Below the pieces are notes generated by a model that was not told the DNA's origin, searched no databases, and saw nothing but the letters and a program-made list of their open reading frames with translations. Source: Plantimonas leprariae (GTDB lineage: Bacteria; Pseudomonadota; Alphaproteobacteria; Rhizobiales; Rhizobiaceae). Taken from it: a stretch of DNA of 64,000 bases. Below, piece after piece: positions 46,007 to 54,486 of this stretch (positions are counted from its first letter, which is position 1; each line of letters begins with the position of its first letter). The translations under genes and the position numbers were made by a program. The stretch is from the NCBI RefSeq assembly GCF_008802405.1, contig NZ_VZDO01000003.1, positions 248,001 to 312,000 of the forward strand, read 5' to 3'.

Positions 46007-47638
46007 ATGTTCGACGAAAACCGCTATCCCGCCGCCTTCCGGGGCCGGCTCACCGATGCCTGGGCTCATGCGTGCCGGGGCCGGCCGGCCGACTGCCTCG
46101 CCGATGCCGGGCGGGTGCTGGACGAGGCCGACGCGGCGGCGGACGTCCGCGCCGCCGCCTTCTCGCTCCAACAGATGGCTTGGGCCTGCTTCCAGCTCGG
46201 CGAGGTGGAAACGGGTCTCGCCCATGCACGGTCCGCCCGCCGGATCTGGCTGGGCGAGGCCGACGGTTCGGGCCTGATCTGGACACAGGCCATGGAGGCT
46301 TGGCTGCTGCTCGAATGCGGCATGTCGGAGCTCGCGAGCGAGAACGCGGTGAAGGCCTTCGCCAATGCCGGCGAGGCGGATGTCGCGACACGTGGCTTCG
46401 CCACCAACGTCCTCGGCGTGGTGCTTTGGTACTGCAAGCATCTCGATCGCGCGCGGGAACTCTGCGCCGAGGCGGTGACGCTGGCCCGCGGCCAAGGCGG
46501 CGGCGTCGTGCTCGGCTGGTGGCTGATCAATCTCGCCGGCGTCCATTCCGACATGGCGCTCGCGGCGGAAAAGCTGGGAAAAAGCGAGGAGAGCCAAGTC
46601 TTGCGCGAGCGGGCGCTCGCGATCAACGGCGAGGCGATCGCCGTGGCGGCGGCGGCGGGCGACGGCTGGTGCCTGCAGCTCGGCCTCTGCAACGGCGCCG
46701 AATACCTGACCGACGACGGGCGCGCCTGGGAAGCGCTGGAGCTGATCCGACGCTGCGAGGCGATGCCGAACGCGATCGGCGGCCGCTCGACCGCCCACCG
46801 CCTCTACACCAAGGCGCAAGTGCTGATGCGGTTCGGGCAGCTGGAGGAAGCGATGGCCGCCTGCGAGACCGTGCTGGCGATGGCCGAGCGCGCCGGCTCG
46901 ACCGACACGAAGGCTTATGCGCTCCGTTACATGTCGGAGATCCACGAGCGGGCCGGCCGCTTCGAGGCCGCCCTCGCCCTGTTCAAGGAGTTCCACGAGA
47001 CGAATTCCCGCCTCGCGGGCGAGCAGGCGCAGCGCCGCGCGCGCATCGCCGAGATCGTCTACGAGAACGGCCGCTTCCGCGAGATGATCGACGCGACGCA
47101 GCGCCAGCTCGACGACATGGTGCGCGTTTCACGGCTTGATCCGCTGACCGGCCTGCCCAACCGGCGTGGCTTCGACGAACTCATGGCACATCTGACCGAG
47201 GAGCGGGCACCGCATTCCCTCGCGATGGTCGACCTCGACCATTTTAAGCGGATCAACGACAGCTATTCGCATCTCGTCGGCGACGAGGTGCTGAAACGCG
47301 TCGCGGGCGCGCTCGCCGCTTGCTGCGGCGCGGACCATCATCCGGTCCGGCTCGGCGGCGAAGAGTTCGTGCTGGTGATCGGCACCGACCGGATCGCGGC
47401 GGCGCAGCGCTTCTGCGAAACGGTGCGGCGAACGATCGCCGAACTCGACTGGTCGGACGTCGAGCCGGGAATCCGGGTAACCGCGAGCATCGGTGTCGCC
47501 GCGACGATGCCGGGAGCCGAAACCACGGCGATCCTCGCGCAGGCGGACGCCCGGCTCTATGCCGCGAAGGCCGCCGGGCGGAACCGCGTCGTCTGGCTCG
47601 ACGTCGCGCCGACGGCAGCGGCGACGGCCGTCGCCTGA
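46007..47638 (+). CDS. Diguanylate cyclase with N-terminal TPR-like region
   Basis: 543 residues, no membrane segments. Residues 1-340 form helical pairs of the tetratricopeptide type. A short coiled coil leads into a GGDEF domain (about 370-535). This has SRLDPLTGLPNRRGFDE, MVDLDHFKRIND and the active-site signature RLGGEEF, expected to be catalytically active for cyclic-di-GMP synthesis. No RxxD inhibitory site is seen five residues before GGEEF, so product inhibition may be absent. It ends back to back with the YdeP-like gene, with zero bases between stops. Confidence 0.88.
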   Translation: MFDENRYPAAFRGRLTDAWAHACRGRPADCLADAGRVLDEADAAADVRAAAFSLQQMAWACFQLGEVETGLAHARSARRIWLGEADGSGLIWTQAMEAWLLLECGMSELASENAVKAFANAGEADVATRGFATNVLGVVLWYCKHLDRARELCAEAVTLARGQGGGVVLGWWLINLAGVHSDMALAAEKLGKSEESQVLRERALAINGEAIAVAAAAGDGWCLQLGLCNGAEYLTDDGRAWEALELIRRCEAMPNAIGGRSTAHRLYTKAQVLMRFGQLEEAMAACETVLAMAERAGSTDTKAYALRYMSEIHERAGRFEAALALFKEFHETNSRLAGEQAQRRARIAEIVYENGRFREMIDATQRQLDDMVRVSRLDPLTGLPNRRGFDELMAHLTEERAPHSLAMVDLDHFKRINDSYSHLVGDEVLKRVAGALAACCGADHHPVRLGGEEFVLVIGTDRIAAAQRFCETVRRTIAELDWSDVEPGIRVTASIGVAATMPGAETTAILAQADARLYAAKAAGRNRVVWLDVAPTAAATAVA

Positions 47639-49945
47639 TCAGGCGCGGCGGATGATCTCCACGGGAATCGATTTCGCCGCCGGGGTGTGCGCCTTCTCGT
47701 CGTGGTGCCAGAGCGGCAGGAGCGGATTGAGTTCGGGATAGTAGCCGGCGACCGCGCCCTTCGGGATGGCGAATTCGTGCACGCGGTAATCCTCGACGCG
47801 CCGCTCGATCCCGTCGTCCGCATGGGTGCGAAGGTCGATGCGGTCGTCGTTCGCCAGATGCATCCGCGCCATGTCGTCCTTGTTCATCAGGATCACCATG
47901 CGCGTGCCTTTGATCCCCCTGAGGCGGTCGTCGTAGCCGTAGACCGTCGTGTTGAACTGGTCGTTGGAGCGGACCGTCAGGAGGTTCAGGATGGTCTTGC
48001 CGTCGACCTCGATGTCCGGGTTCACGTCGAGCCCGGTCGGCACGAGAAAGTTCGCCTTCTTGGTCTCGGTGTTCCATTCGCGCCGGCAGGCCGGCAGGTC
48101 GCGGTGGAAGCCGCCCGGCACGAGGAAGCGCTCGTTGAAGTCGTGGAAGTCCTCGTAGGTCCGGGCGAGCGCGTCGCGGATGCGGCTGTAGTCGTCCACC
48201 CATTCGTCCCACGGCACCGTCGAGCGGTCCGGCACCGTCGCCTTGGCGATTTCGGCGACGATCTTCGGCTCCGACAGGAGTTCGGGCGAGGCGGGTTTCC
48301 GCCAGCCGATCGAGCCGTGGATGCAGGCGGTCGAATCCTCCATCGAGACGTGCTGCGGCCCGCTGCGCTGCGTGTCCTCCTCGATCCGCCCGAGGCATGG
48401 GAGGAGGAACGTCACATCGCCTGGGAGCAGGTGGTTGCGGTTGAGCTTCGTCGCGATCTGGACGCTGAGCCGGAGCTTCATCCAGGCCGGCTCGATCAGC
48501 GCCGTTTCGGGCACCGCGCGCGAGAAATTGCCGCCGAGCGCGAGGAAGGCCTTCACCGTGCCGTCGAGGATGCCCCGGCAGGCCTCCACCGTGTTCATGC
48601 CCTTCTCGCGCGGCGGCTCGAACCTGTAGAACTCCTTGAACTTGTCGAGCGGCGCCAGTTCCGGCTTCTCGGTGATGCCGACGGTGCGCTGGCCCTGCAC
48701 GTTCGAATGGCCGCGGATCGGCGAGATGCCGGCGCCGCGCCGGCCGATATTGCCGCGCATCAGGAGGAGGTTCACCAGCATCTGGACGTTCTGGGTGCCG
48801 TGCCGGTGCTGCGTCAGCCCCATGCCGTAGTTGCCGATCACCGCCTCCGCGCGGGCGTACTGCGCGCCGACGCGTTCGAGATCCGCGCGCGCGATACCGC
48901 TGATCCGCTCGATGTCGGCCCAGTCGGCGGCGCGGAGCCAGGCCTCGAACTCCGCGAAGCCGTGGCCGTGCTCGGCGATGAAGTCGACGTCGAGGACGCG
49001 CGCCGACCCTGCCGCCTTCGCGGCGTCGTCGAGATGGAGGACGTGCTTCGCCATGCCGGCCATCGCCGCGATGTCGCCGCCGGGGCGGATGGCGAAGTAG
49101 TCGCTCGACATCTTCACGCCCTCGTCGGGGCTCAGCATCTCGCGCGGCGACTGCGGGTCCTTGAAGCGCATCAGGCCTCGTTCGGGCAGCGGGTTGAAGG
49201 TCACCACCGGCACGCCGCGCAGCCGCGCGTCGTGGATCTGGTGCAGGAGGCGCGGCGAGTTGGTGCCGGTGTTCTGCCCGAAGAAGAACATCATGTCGCA
49301 GGCGTCGAAGTCGTCGAGCTGCACGGTCCCGACCGGCGAGCCGATCGACTTCGGCAGGCCGACCGAGGTCGACTCGTGGCACATGTTGGAGGAGTCCGGC
49401 AGGTTGTTGTTGCCGTAGATCCGGGCGAGCAACCCCCACATGTGCGAGGTTTCCAGCGCCGCGCGGCCGGAAGCGTAGAACACCACGGATTTCGGATCGA
49501 GCCCGGCGAGTTCCATGCCGATCTCGCGGAAGGCGTCCTCCCATTTCACCGGCACGTACTGGTCGAGCCCCTTGTCGTAGCGCATCGGCGTCGTGAGGCG
49601 GCCCTGCTTCTCCAGTTCGTGGTCGGTCCAGTCGCGGAGATCCGCCACCTTGTTCCGGGCGAAGAAGTCGCGGTCGGCGCGCTTCCTGGTGATCTCCCAG
49701 GCGGTCGCCTTCGCGCCGTTCTCGCAGAACTCGGCGAGGTGCGGCTCGGCCGGCTTCGCCCAGGCGCAGGAGACGCACATGTAGCCGTCCGCCTTGTTCT
49801 GCTTGGCGACCATCTTCTGCATCGTCTCGACCGAGAGACCCTCGGCGAGCGTCTTCTCCGTCACCGACTTCAGCGAGCCCCAGCCGCCGGACGGAGACGT
49901 GTAGGGCTTCACCGTCGGATGGTCGGTGATCTCGCTGCGCTTCAT
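47639..49945 (-). CDS. FdhF/YdeP family molybdopterin oxidoreductase
   Basis: 768 residues. The N-terminus has a partial iron-sulfur site CVSCAWAKP...FCENGAKATAWE (three cysteines), as in YdeP proteins rather than the four of classic formate dehydrogenases. Molybdopterin-guanine-dinucleotide binding regions follow (for example MFFFGQNTGTNSPR, GNIGRRGAGISPIRGHSNVQG), then a C-terminal MopB-CT domain with LLTVRSNDQFNT. E. coli YdeP is linked to acid resistance; the reaction is unknown. The ATG matches the conserved start. The next gene upstream is an L,D-transpeptidase, 67 nt away. Confidence 0.88.
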   Translation of the reverse strand: MKRSEITDHPTVKPYTSPSGGWGSLKSVTEKTLAEGLSVETMQKMVAKQNKADGYMCVSCAWAKPAEPHLAEFCENGAKATAWEITRKRADRDFFARNKVADLRDWTDHELEKQGRLTTPMRYDKGLDQYVPVKWEDAFREIGMELAGLDPKSVVFYASGRAALETSHMWGLLARIYGNNNLPDSSNMCHESTSVGLPKSIGSPVGTVQLDDFDACDMMFFFGQNTGTNSPRLLHQIHDARLRGVPVVTFNPLPERGLMRFKDPQSPREMLSPDEGVKMSSDYFAIRPGGDIAAMAGMAKHVLHLDDAAKAAGSARVLDVDFIAEHGHGFAEFEAWLRAADWADIERISGIARADLERVGAQYARAEAVIGNYGMGLTQHRHGTQNVQMLVNLLLMRGNIGRRGAGISPIRGHSNVQGQRTVGITEKPELAPLDKFKEFYRFEPPREKGMNTVEACRGILDGTVKAFLALGGNFSRAVPETALIEPAWMKLRLSVQIATKLNRNHLLPGDVTFLLPCLGRIEEDTQRSGPQHVSMEDSTACIHGSIGWRKPASPELLSEPKIVAEIAKATVPDRSTVPWDEWVDDYSRIRDALARTYEDFHDFNERFLVPGGFHRDLPACRREWNTETKKANFLVPTGLDVNPDIEVDGKTILNLLTVRSNDQFNTTVYGYDDRLRGIKGTRMVILMNKDDMARMHLANDDRIDLRTHADDGIERRVEDYRVHEFAIPKGAVAGYYPELNPLLPLWHHDEKAHTPAAKSIPVEIIRRA

Positions 49946-50012
49946 GGTCGGGGCCTCGGCCAAGCTGCTGGTTTGCGGAAACGGGAGGCCGCGGAGCCCC
50001 GTTCCGGCCCGG

Positions 50013-50531
50013 CTACCGAATGACGCGTAGCCGGCTGTTTCGCCGCAGCAGCGGCGCGAGGCGGACGACGTCGCGGGGATCGAGCGCGACGCAGCCGGCG
50101 GTCGGCTCGAAGCCTTCCTTCGCGACGTGGAGGAAGATCGCGCTTCCCAGTCCCCTCGCCCGCCGGCGGACGTTCCAGTCGAGCACGGCGACGAAATCGT
50201 AGAGCCGGTCGGCGCGCCGCATGGTCTCGGCGCTGGCGGGATGCGGCAGGCGGACGGCGCGGTTGTAGGCGGCGTGCGAAGGCGCGTCGCACCAGCCGTC
50301 GGTTGAACGGGAGAAGCGGACGGGCAGCGGCGTCCGCACGGCCCGCAGCCGGCCAGGTCGCCGCCAGGCGAAGAGGAAGGGCATCGACGCCACCGGCGTC
50401 GCGCCGTCGCCTTCGCGCTTGAAGACGCTGGTGCCGCTCCGCCCGAGCGCGACCGGCAGTCGCAGGGGGCCCGCCTGCAGGACGCCGCGCGTCGGCGACG
50501 AGGGCGAGCGGCGGACGAGAATGGTGCGCAT
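50013..50531 (-). CDS. L,D-transpeptidase (YkuD) family protein
   Basis: 172 residues. The YkuD catalytic motif is visible as FLHVAKEGFEPTAGCVAL (His and nucleophile Cys). The N-terminal part VRRSPSSPTRGVLQAG and YNRAVRLPHPASAE fit the compact alphaproteobacterial form. No signal peptide or membrane anchor is evident, so export is uncertain. The family cross-links or edits peptidoglycan. It is divergent from a CenR-like regulator gene, which in related organisms controls the envelope. Confidence 0.85.
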   Translation of the reverse strand: MRTILVRRSPSSPTRGVLQAGPLRLPVALGRSGTSVFKREGDGATPVASMPFLFAWRRPGRLRAVRTPLPVRFSRSTDGWCDAPSHAAYNRAVRLPHPASAETMRRADRLYDFVAVLDWNVRRRARGLGSAIFLHVAKEGFEPTAGCVALDPRDVVRLAPLLRRNSRLRVIR

Positions 50532-50552
50532 GAACTATCCCAACGGCATGAC

Positions 50553-50568
50553 GGGCGGAATTTCCGCC
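50553..50568. repeat. Short perfect inverted repeat upstream of the L,D-transpeptidase
   Basis: GGCGGAA-T-TTCCGCC in the 137-nt divergent spacer between the L,D-transpeptidase and the response-regulator gene, about 22 nt before the transpeptidase start. It could be an operator. It could also form a hairpin, but no gene lies upstream for it to terminate. Confidence 0.35.
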
Positions 50569-50668
50569 TTATTTCACCGTAAACCACCGACGTTCCCTTG
50601 AAAAAGCGCCGGATCGCAAGACCTTCAGATGCGGAACGGACATCGCGAGGCGAGGCAGGCACCGGTCA

Positions 50669-51352
50669 ATGAGCGCGCGCAGCATCCTGATCGTCGACGA
50701 CGACGACGACCTGAGGCAGACCCTCGCCGAGCAACTGTCGCTCCACGAGGAGTTCACGGTCTCGCAGGAGCCGACCGCCGCCAAGGGCATCGCTGCGGCG
50801 CGGGCCGGGCTCGTCGACCTCGTCTGCATGGATGTCGGCCTGCCCGACATGGACGGGCGCGAGGCGGTGAAGCTTCTCCGGAAATCCGGCTTCAAGGCGC
50901 CGATCATCATCCTCACCGGCCAGGACACCGATTCCGACACGATCCTCGGCCTCGAAGCCGGCGCCAACGACTACGTGACGAAGCCTTTCCGCTTCGCCGT
51001 GCTCCTCGCCCGCATCCGCGCGCAGCTCCGCCAGCACGAGCAAAGCGAGGACGCGACGTTCCAGGTGGGACCTTACGTTTTCAAGCCGAGCCAGAAGGTG
51101 CTGCTCGACGACCGCGGCTCGAAGATCCGGCTGACGGAGAAGGAAACGGCGATCATCCGCTACCTCTACCGCGCCGACCGGCGGGTGATCACTCGCGACG
51201 TGCTTCTGGAGGAGGTCTGGGGCTACAATTCCGGCGTGACGACGCACACGCTGGAAACGCACGTCTATCGCCTGCGCCAGAAGATCGAGCCGGACCCCGG
51301 CAACGCGCGGCTGATCGTGACCGAGGCCGGCGGCTACAAGCTGATGCCGTAG
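50669..51352 (+). CDS. OmpR-family response regulator (CenR-like)
   Basis: 227 residues. The receiver has an acidic N-terminus DDDDD, phospho-acceptor Asp55 (CMDVGLPDMDG), Thr83 and Lys105 (VTKPF). A winged-helix DNA-binding domain covers about 130-227 (RLTEKETAIIRYLY, LETHVYRLRQKIE). It resembles the cell-envelope regulator CenR of alphaproteobacteria; that is from memory, not a search. No cognate histidine kinase is adjacent. It is divergent from the L,D-transpeptidase, a plausible target. Confidence 0.85.
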   Translation: MSARSILIVDDDDDLRQTLAEQLSLHEEFTVSQEPTAAKGIAAARAGLVDLVCMDVGLPDMDGREAVKLLRKSGFKAPIIILTGQDTDSDTILGLEAGANDYVTKPFRFAVLLARIRAQLRQHEQSEDATFQVGPYVFKPSQKVLLDDRGSKIRLTEKETAIIRYLYRADRRVITRDVLLEEVWGYNSGVTTHTLETHVYRLRQKIEPDPGNARLIVTEAGGYKLMP

Positions 51353-51557
51353 CCGCGACGCAGCCTGCTTGCCCGGGGCTGGACCGCCCCGCGCGCCGTC
51401 GCCCCGAGCGCATTTCCTCCGGCGGCGCTTGCCGTTATAGACTTTCGGCCGAGAATAAAGGATGCGCGGGTCCCGCCGCGCCGCATGGGGACGCGGCAAG
51501 GGGCACCGCGGGCGATGGGCGGCGCGTGCAGCCCGACGGGGGAGCGATCAACGCCGG

Positions 51558-52013
51558 ATGAGCCTCGAAAGCGACATCGCGGTGCTCGCCAGCGTTCCCC
51601 TCTTCGCAGGCCTCGACGGCGACCAGCTCCGGCTCTTGGCCTTCGGCGCCGAGCACCGGCGGCTGCGGCGCGGCGAGACGCTGTTCCGCATGGCGGCCCG
51701 CTCGGACGCGGGCTTCGTGGTGGTGACGGGCGAGGTGGAGCTCCTGCGCCAGAAGGGCGAGACGCAAATCTCGGCGGGCGTCTACGGGCCGGGCACGCTG
51801 CTCGGCGAGTTCGCGCTCCTCACCGAAACGCGCCGGCCGGCGACCGCGGTCACGCGCACCGACTGCGACTTCATCCGCATCGCCCGGCCGCTGTTCCGCC
51901 GGATGCTGGAGGAATATCCGGAGATCGCACGGAAGCTGCACGAGCGGATCGCCGACGACCTCGCCCGGATGACCGCCGACATCCTGTCGCTCGAGGACGC
52001 GTTCCGCGGCTGA
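51558..52013 (+). CDS. Cyclic nucleotide-binding domain protein
   Basis: 151 residues, a single CAP-type cNMP-binding beta barrel with no DNA-binding helix-turn-helix. Features include LASVPLFAGLDGDQLRLLAF, the phosphate-binding region GTLLGEFALLTETRRPATAVT (GE...RPATA), and a C-terminal helical lid. The presence of Arg and Glu in the phosphate-binding cassette suggests ligand binding, probably cAMP. A cAMP-producing cyclase is encoded at 11796-13403, but a direct link is speculative. The ATG at 51558 excludes an unlikely Arg-rich leader. Confidence 0.85.
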   Translation: MSLESDIAVLASVPLFAGLDGDQLRLLAFGAEHRRLRRGETLFRMAARSDAGFVVVTGEVELLRQKGETQISAGVYGPGTLLGEFALLTETRRPATAVTRTDCDFIRIARPLFRRMLEEYPEIARKLHERIADDLARMTADILSLEDAFRG

Positions 52014-52022
52014 CGTCTCGCC

Positions 52023-52817
52023 TCACGCGGGCAGAAGCATCACCAGCTTGAAGTCCGGCTCTTCGGCAGGCACCAGCGTCACCTGCCGAAAGGCGAGCTC
52101 GCCGCGCGTCGGATGCCGGAACCGCCGCTCGCCGCCTTCGCGGCCGAGCACGCGCTGTTCCTTCCACATCGCCGCGAAGTCCGGGCTGCTGGCGGCGAGC
52201 TCGGCGACAAGCGCGCCGGCGGCGCTGCCCTTTGCCGGCACGAAATCGGCCCGGAACTCCGCCGCGAGCCGCCGCGCCCGCTCGCTCCAGCCGACGATGA
52301 GATCCCTCGCCGCCGGATCGAGGAAGACGGTGCGCAGGAGGTTCGGACGCGCTTCCGCGTCGCCGTCGTCGAACCAGCCGGCGAACAGCGCCGCCGCCGG
52401 CGCGTTGTGGGCGCGGATGTCGAAGGCGCGGTCGAGGAGGTAGGCGGGCGCGGTGCACGCCTCCACCGCGTCGCGGAGCGCGGCGGAAGGCTCCTCGGCC
52501 GCCGGCCGGTCGCGGGCTGCGGGATCGGCCTTGGCCGCGAGCTCGAACAGGTGGGCGCGCTCCGCCCGCCCGAGCCGGAGCGCTTGCGCCAGCCGGGCCA
52601 GCGCGTGCGGCGAGGGCGACACGTCGCGCCCCTGCTCGATACGGGCGAACCAGACGGCGCTGATGCCCGCCAGATCCGCCAGCTCCTCGCGCCGGAGGCC
52701 CGGCGTCCGACGCCGCCGGCCGGCGGGCAGCCCGAGGCTTTCCGGCCGGATCGCCTCGCGCCGGATCTTCAGGAACTCGCCGAGCTGGCGGCGGCGCGAC
52801 GATTCGGCCTCGAGCAT
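52023..52817 (-). CDS. XRE-family regulator with MmyB-like sensor domain
   Basis: 264 residues. The N-terminal helix-turn-helix (about 8-85) contains the family pattern RRTPGLRREELADLAGISAVWFARIEQGRDVSPS. The C-terminal MmyB-like domain (about 105-262) has the PAYLLDRAFDIRAHNAPAAALF strand-helix unit thought to bind a fatty acid or small ligand. It is divergent from a methyltransferase gene with a 94-nt shared spacer, so that gene is the natural target. Confidence 0.88.
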   Translation of the reverse strand: MLEAESSRRRQLGEFLKIRREAIRPESLGLPAGRRRRTPGLRREELADLAGISAVWFARIEQGRDVSPSPHALARLAQALRLGRAERAHLFELAAKADPAARDRPAAEEPSAALRDAVEACTAPAYLLDRAFDIRAHNAPAAALFAGWFDDGDAEARPNLLRTVFLDPAARDLIVGWSERARRLAAEFRADFVPAKGSAAGALVAELAASSPDFAAMWKEQRVLGREGGERRFRHPTRGELAFRQVTLVPAEEPDFKLVMLLPA

Positions 52818-52911
52818 GACAGGTCTTATACCCGGATAAACGCTGGCCTTGTCCCTATTTCCGGCGCGTGCGACGCAACGGGCCGCCCGAGACGGGCGAG
52901 GAGAAACGACG

Positions 52912-53676
52912 ATGAGCGGGACCCATTCCACCCTGGTCGACCGGCAGTTCGGCGCGCAGGCCGAAGCCTATGTCGCGAGCGCCGTCCACGCCGCCGGCGA
53001 AGACCTCGACTGGCTGGCAGCACATCTCGCGACGCTCCGACCCGTGCGGCTCCTCGACCTCGGCTGCGGCGGCGGCCACGTCGCCTACCGCGCGGCGGCG
53101 CATGCCGGCGAGGTCACGGCCGCGGACCTTTCCGACGCGATGCTGGCGGCGGTGCAGCGGGAAGCGGCGGCGCGCGGCCTCGGCAACATCCTCACTCAGC
53201 AAGCGCGGGCCGAGGCGCTGCCCTTCCCGGACGGCACGTTCGACGCCGTCGCGACGCGCTTCTCGGCGCATCACTGGAGCGATGCGGCGGCGGGGCTCCG
53301 GGAAGCGGCCCGCGTCCTCGCGCCGGGCGGCATGCTCTTCGCGATGGACGCGATCTCGCCGGGCCCGCCCCTCCTCGACACGCACCTCCAGGCGGTGGAG
53401 GCGCTGCGCGACCCGAGCCACGTGCGCGACTATTCGGCCGCCGAATGGCTTCGGATGCTGGCCGCGGCCGGCTTCGCCGTGCAGGAGGTCCGCACCTGCC
53501 GGCTCCGGATGGAGTTCGCGAGCTGGACGGCGCGGATGCGGACGCCCGATGCCGCGCAGGCCGCGATCCGCTACCTGCAGGACGCGCTGCCGGAAGCCGC
53601 GCGCCGGCAGATGGAGGTCGAGGCGGACGGCTCGTTCATGCTCCCGACCCTCCGCATCGCGGCGGCGAAGGCGTAG
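52912..53676 (+). CDS. Class I SAM-dependent methyltransferase
   Basis: 254 residues. The Methyltransf_11 core has motif I LLDLGCGGGHVAY, post-I acidic VTAADLS, and motif IV region FPDGTFDAVATRFSAHHW followed by LAPGGMLF. It resembles YcgJ/UbiE-like methyltransferases. The ATG follows a good GAGGAG. It is the likely target of the divergent XRE regulator. The substrate is unknown. Confidence 0.87.
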   Translation: MSGTHSTLVDRQFGAQAEAYVASAVHAAGEDLDWLAAHLATLRPVRLLDLGCGGGHVAYRAAAHAGEVTAADLSDAMLAAVQREAAARGLGNILTQQARAEALPFPDGTFDAVATRFSAHHWSDAAAGLREAARVLAPGGMLFAMDAISPGPPLLDTHLQAVEALRDPSHVRDYSAAEWLRMLAAAGFAVQEVRTCRLRMEFASWTARMRTPDAAQAAIRYLQDALPEAARRQMEVEADGSFMLPTLRIAAAKA

Positions 53677-53709
53677 CGCGCCGGCAACAGGGGCGCGGCG
53701 ATCGACGGG

Positions 53710-53724
53710 TTAACCGCCCGTCAA
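53710..53724. promoter_or_regulatory. Possible CtrA site upstream of the OmpA lipoprotein gene
   Basis: TTAA-N7-TCAA, one mismatch from the CtrA consensus, 73 nt before the OmpA-family start. Envelope genes are common CtrA targets in alphaproteobacteria, but one site with a mismatch is weak evidence. Confidence 0.3.
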
Positions 53725-53796
53725 CCACATTCGGTCACGGTTCGCGGAAACATCGCCGTGCATCCGCCGCACCCCGTTTCGAACCCCGGACCGTCC

Positions 53797-54480
53797 ATGC
53801 ACCACCGTCGCCTCGTTCCCGCCGCCCTCGCTCTCGCGCTTCTCGCCACGGGCTGCACCACGAACCCCTATACGGGCGAATCGCAGCTCTCGAACACCGC
53901 CGGCGGGGCCGGCATCGGCGCGGCGCTGGGGGCCGGCACCGGCTACCTGATCGGCCGCTCGACCGGCCTCGGCGCCACGACCTCGACGCTCGTCGGGGCC
54001 GGGGTCGGCGCGCTCGCCGGCGGCGGCATCGGCGCCTACATGGACAACCAGGAGGCGGAACTCCGCCGCCAGCTCCAGGGCACCGGCGTCTCGGTGACGC
54101 GCCAAGGCGACCGCATCGTCCTGAACATGCCTTCCAACATCACCTTCCCGACCGACGGCGACCGCATCCGCCCGGACTTCTACCCGGTGCTGGACTCGGT
54201 CGGCATCGTGCTTCGCAAGTACAACAACTCCGTGGTGGAGGTCGCCGGCAACACCGACAGCCAGGGCTCCGACAGCTACAACCAGGGCCTCAGCGAGCGT
54301 CGGGCGCAGGCGGTGGCGGACTACCTGACGGACCAGGGCATCCGCGAGGGCCGGCTCGACGTGGTGGGATACGGCGAAACGCGGCCCGTCGCGGAGAACA
54401 CCAGCGAGGCGGGCCGCGCCGAGAACCGCCGTGTCGAGGTGACGATCATCCCGACGCCGCGCAACGGCACGCCGCTCTGA
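53797..54480 (+). CDS. OmpA-family outer-membrane lipoprotein
   Basis: 227 residues. The signal peptide ends in a lipobox LLATGC (Cys20). A glycine-zipper region (about 33-82) follows, then an OmpA-like peptidoglycan-binding domain (about 105-220), recognised by FPTDGDRIRPDFYPVLDSV and the NTDSQGSDSYNQGLS and GYGETRPVAEN blocks. The protein probably tethers the outer membrane to peptidoglycan. An in-frame GTG at 53758 is possible, but the ATG gives a normal signal peptide. Confidence 0.9.
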   Translation: MHHRRLVPAALALALLATGCTTNPYTGESQLSNTAGGAGIGAALGAGTGYLIGRSTGLGATTSTLVGAGVGALAGGGIGAYMDNQEAELRRQLQGTGVSVTRQGDRIVLNMPSNITFPTDGDRIRPDFYPVLDSVGIVLRKYNNSVVEVAGNTDSQGSDSYNQGLSERRAQAVADYLTDQGIREGRLDVVGYGETRPVAENTSEAGRAENRRVEVTIIPTPRNGTPL

Positions 54481-54486
54481 GGATCG

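Noticed and set aside
47632-47645. Intrinsic terminator between the diguanylate cyclase and the YdeP-like gene
   Set aside because: The palindrome is short, has no loop and no following T-tract on either strand.
50572-50584. Second parS-like sequence (TTTCACCGTAAAC)
   Set aside because: It deviates at the centre from TTTCACGTGAAAC and lacks symmetry, so it is unlikely to bind ParB.
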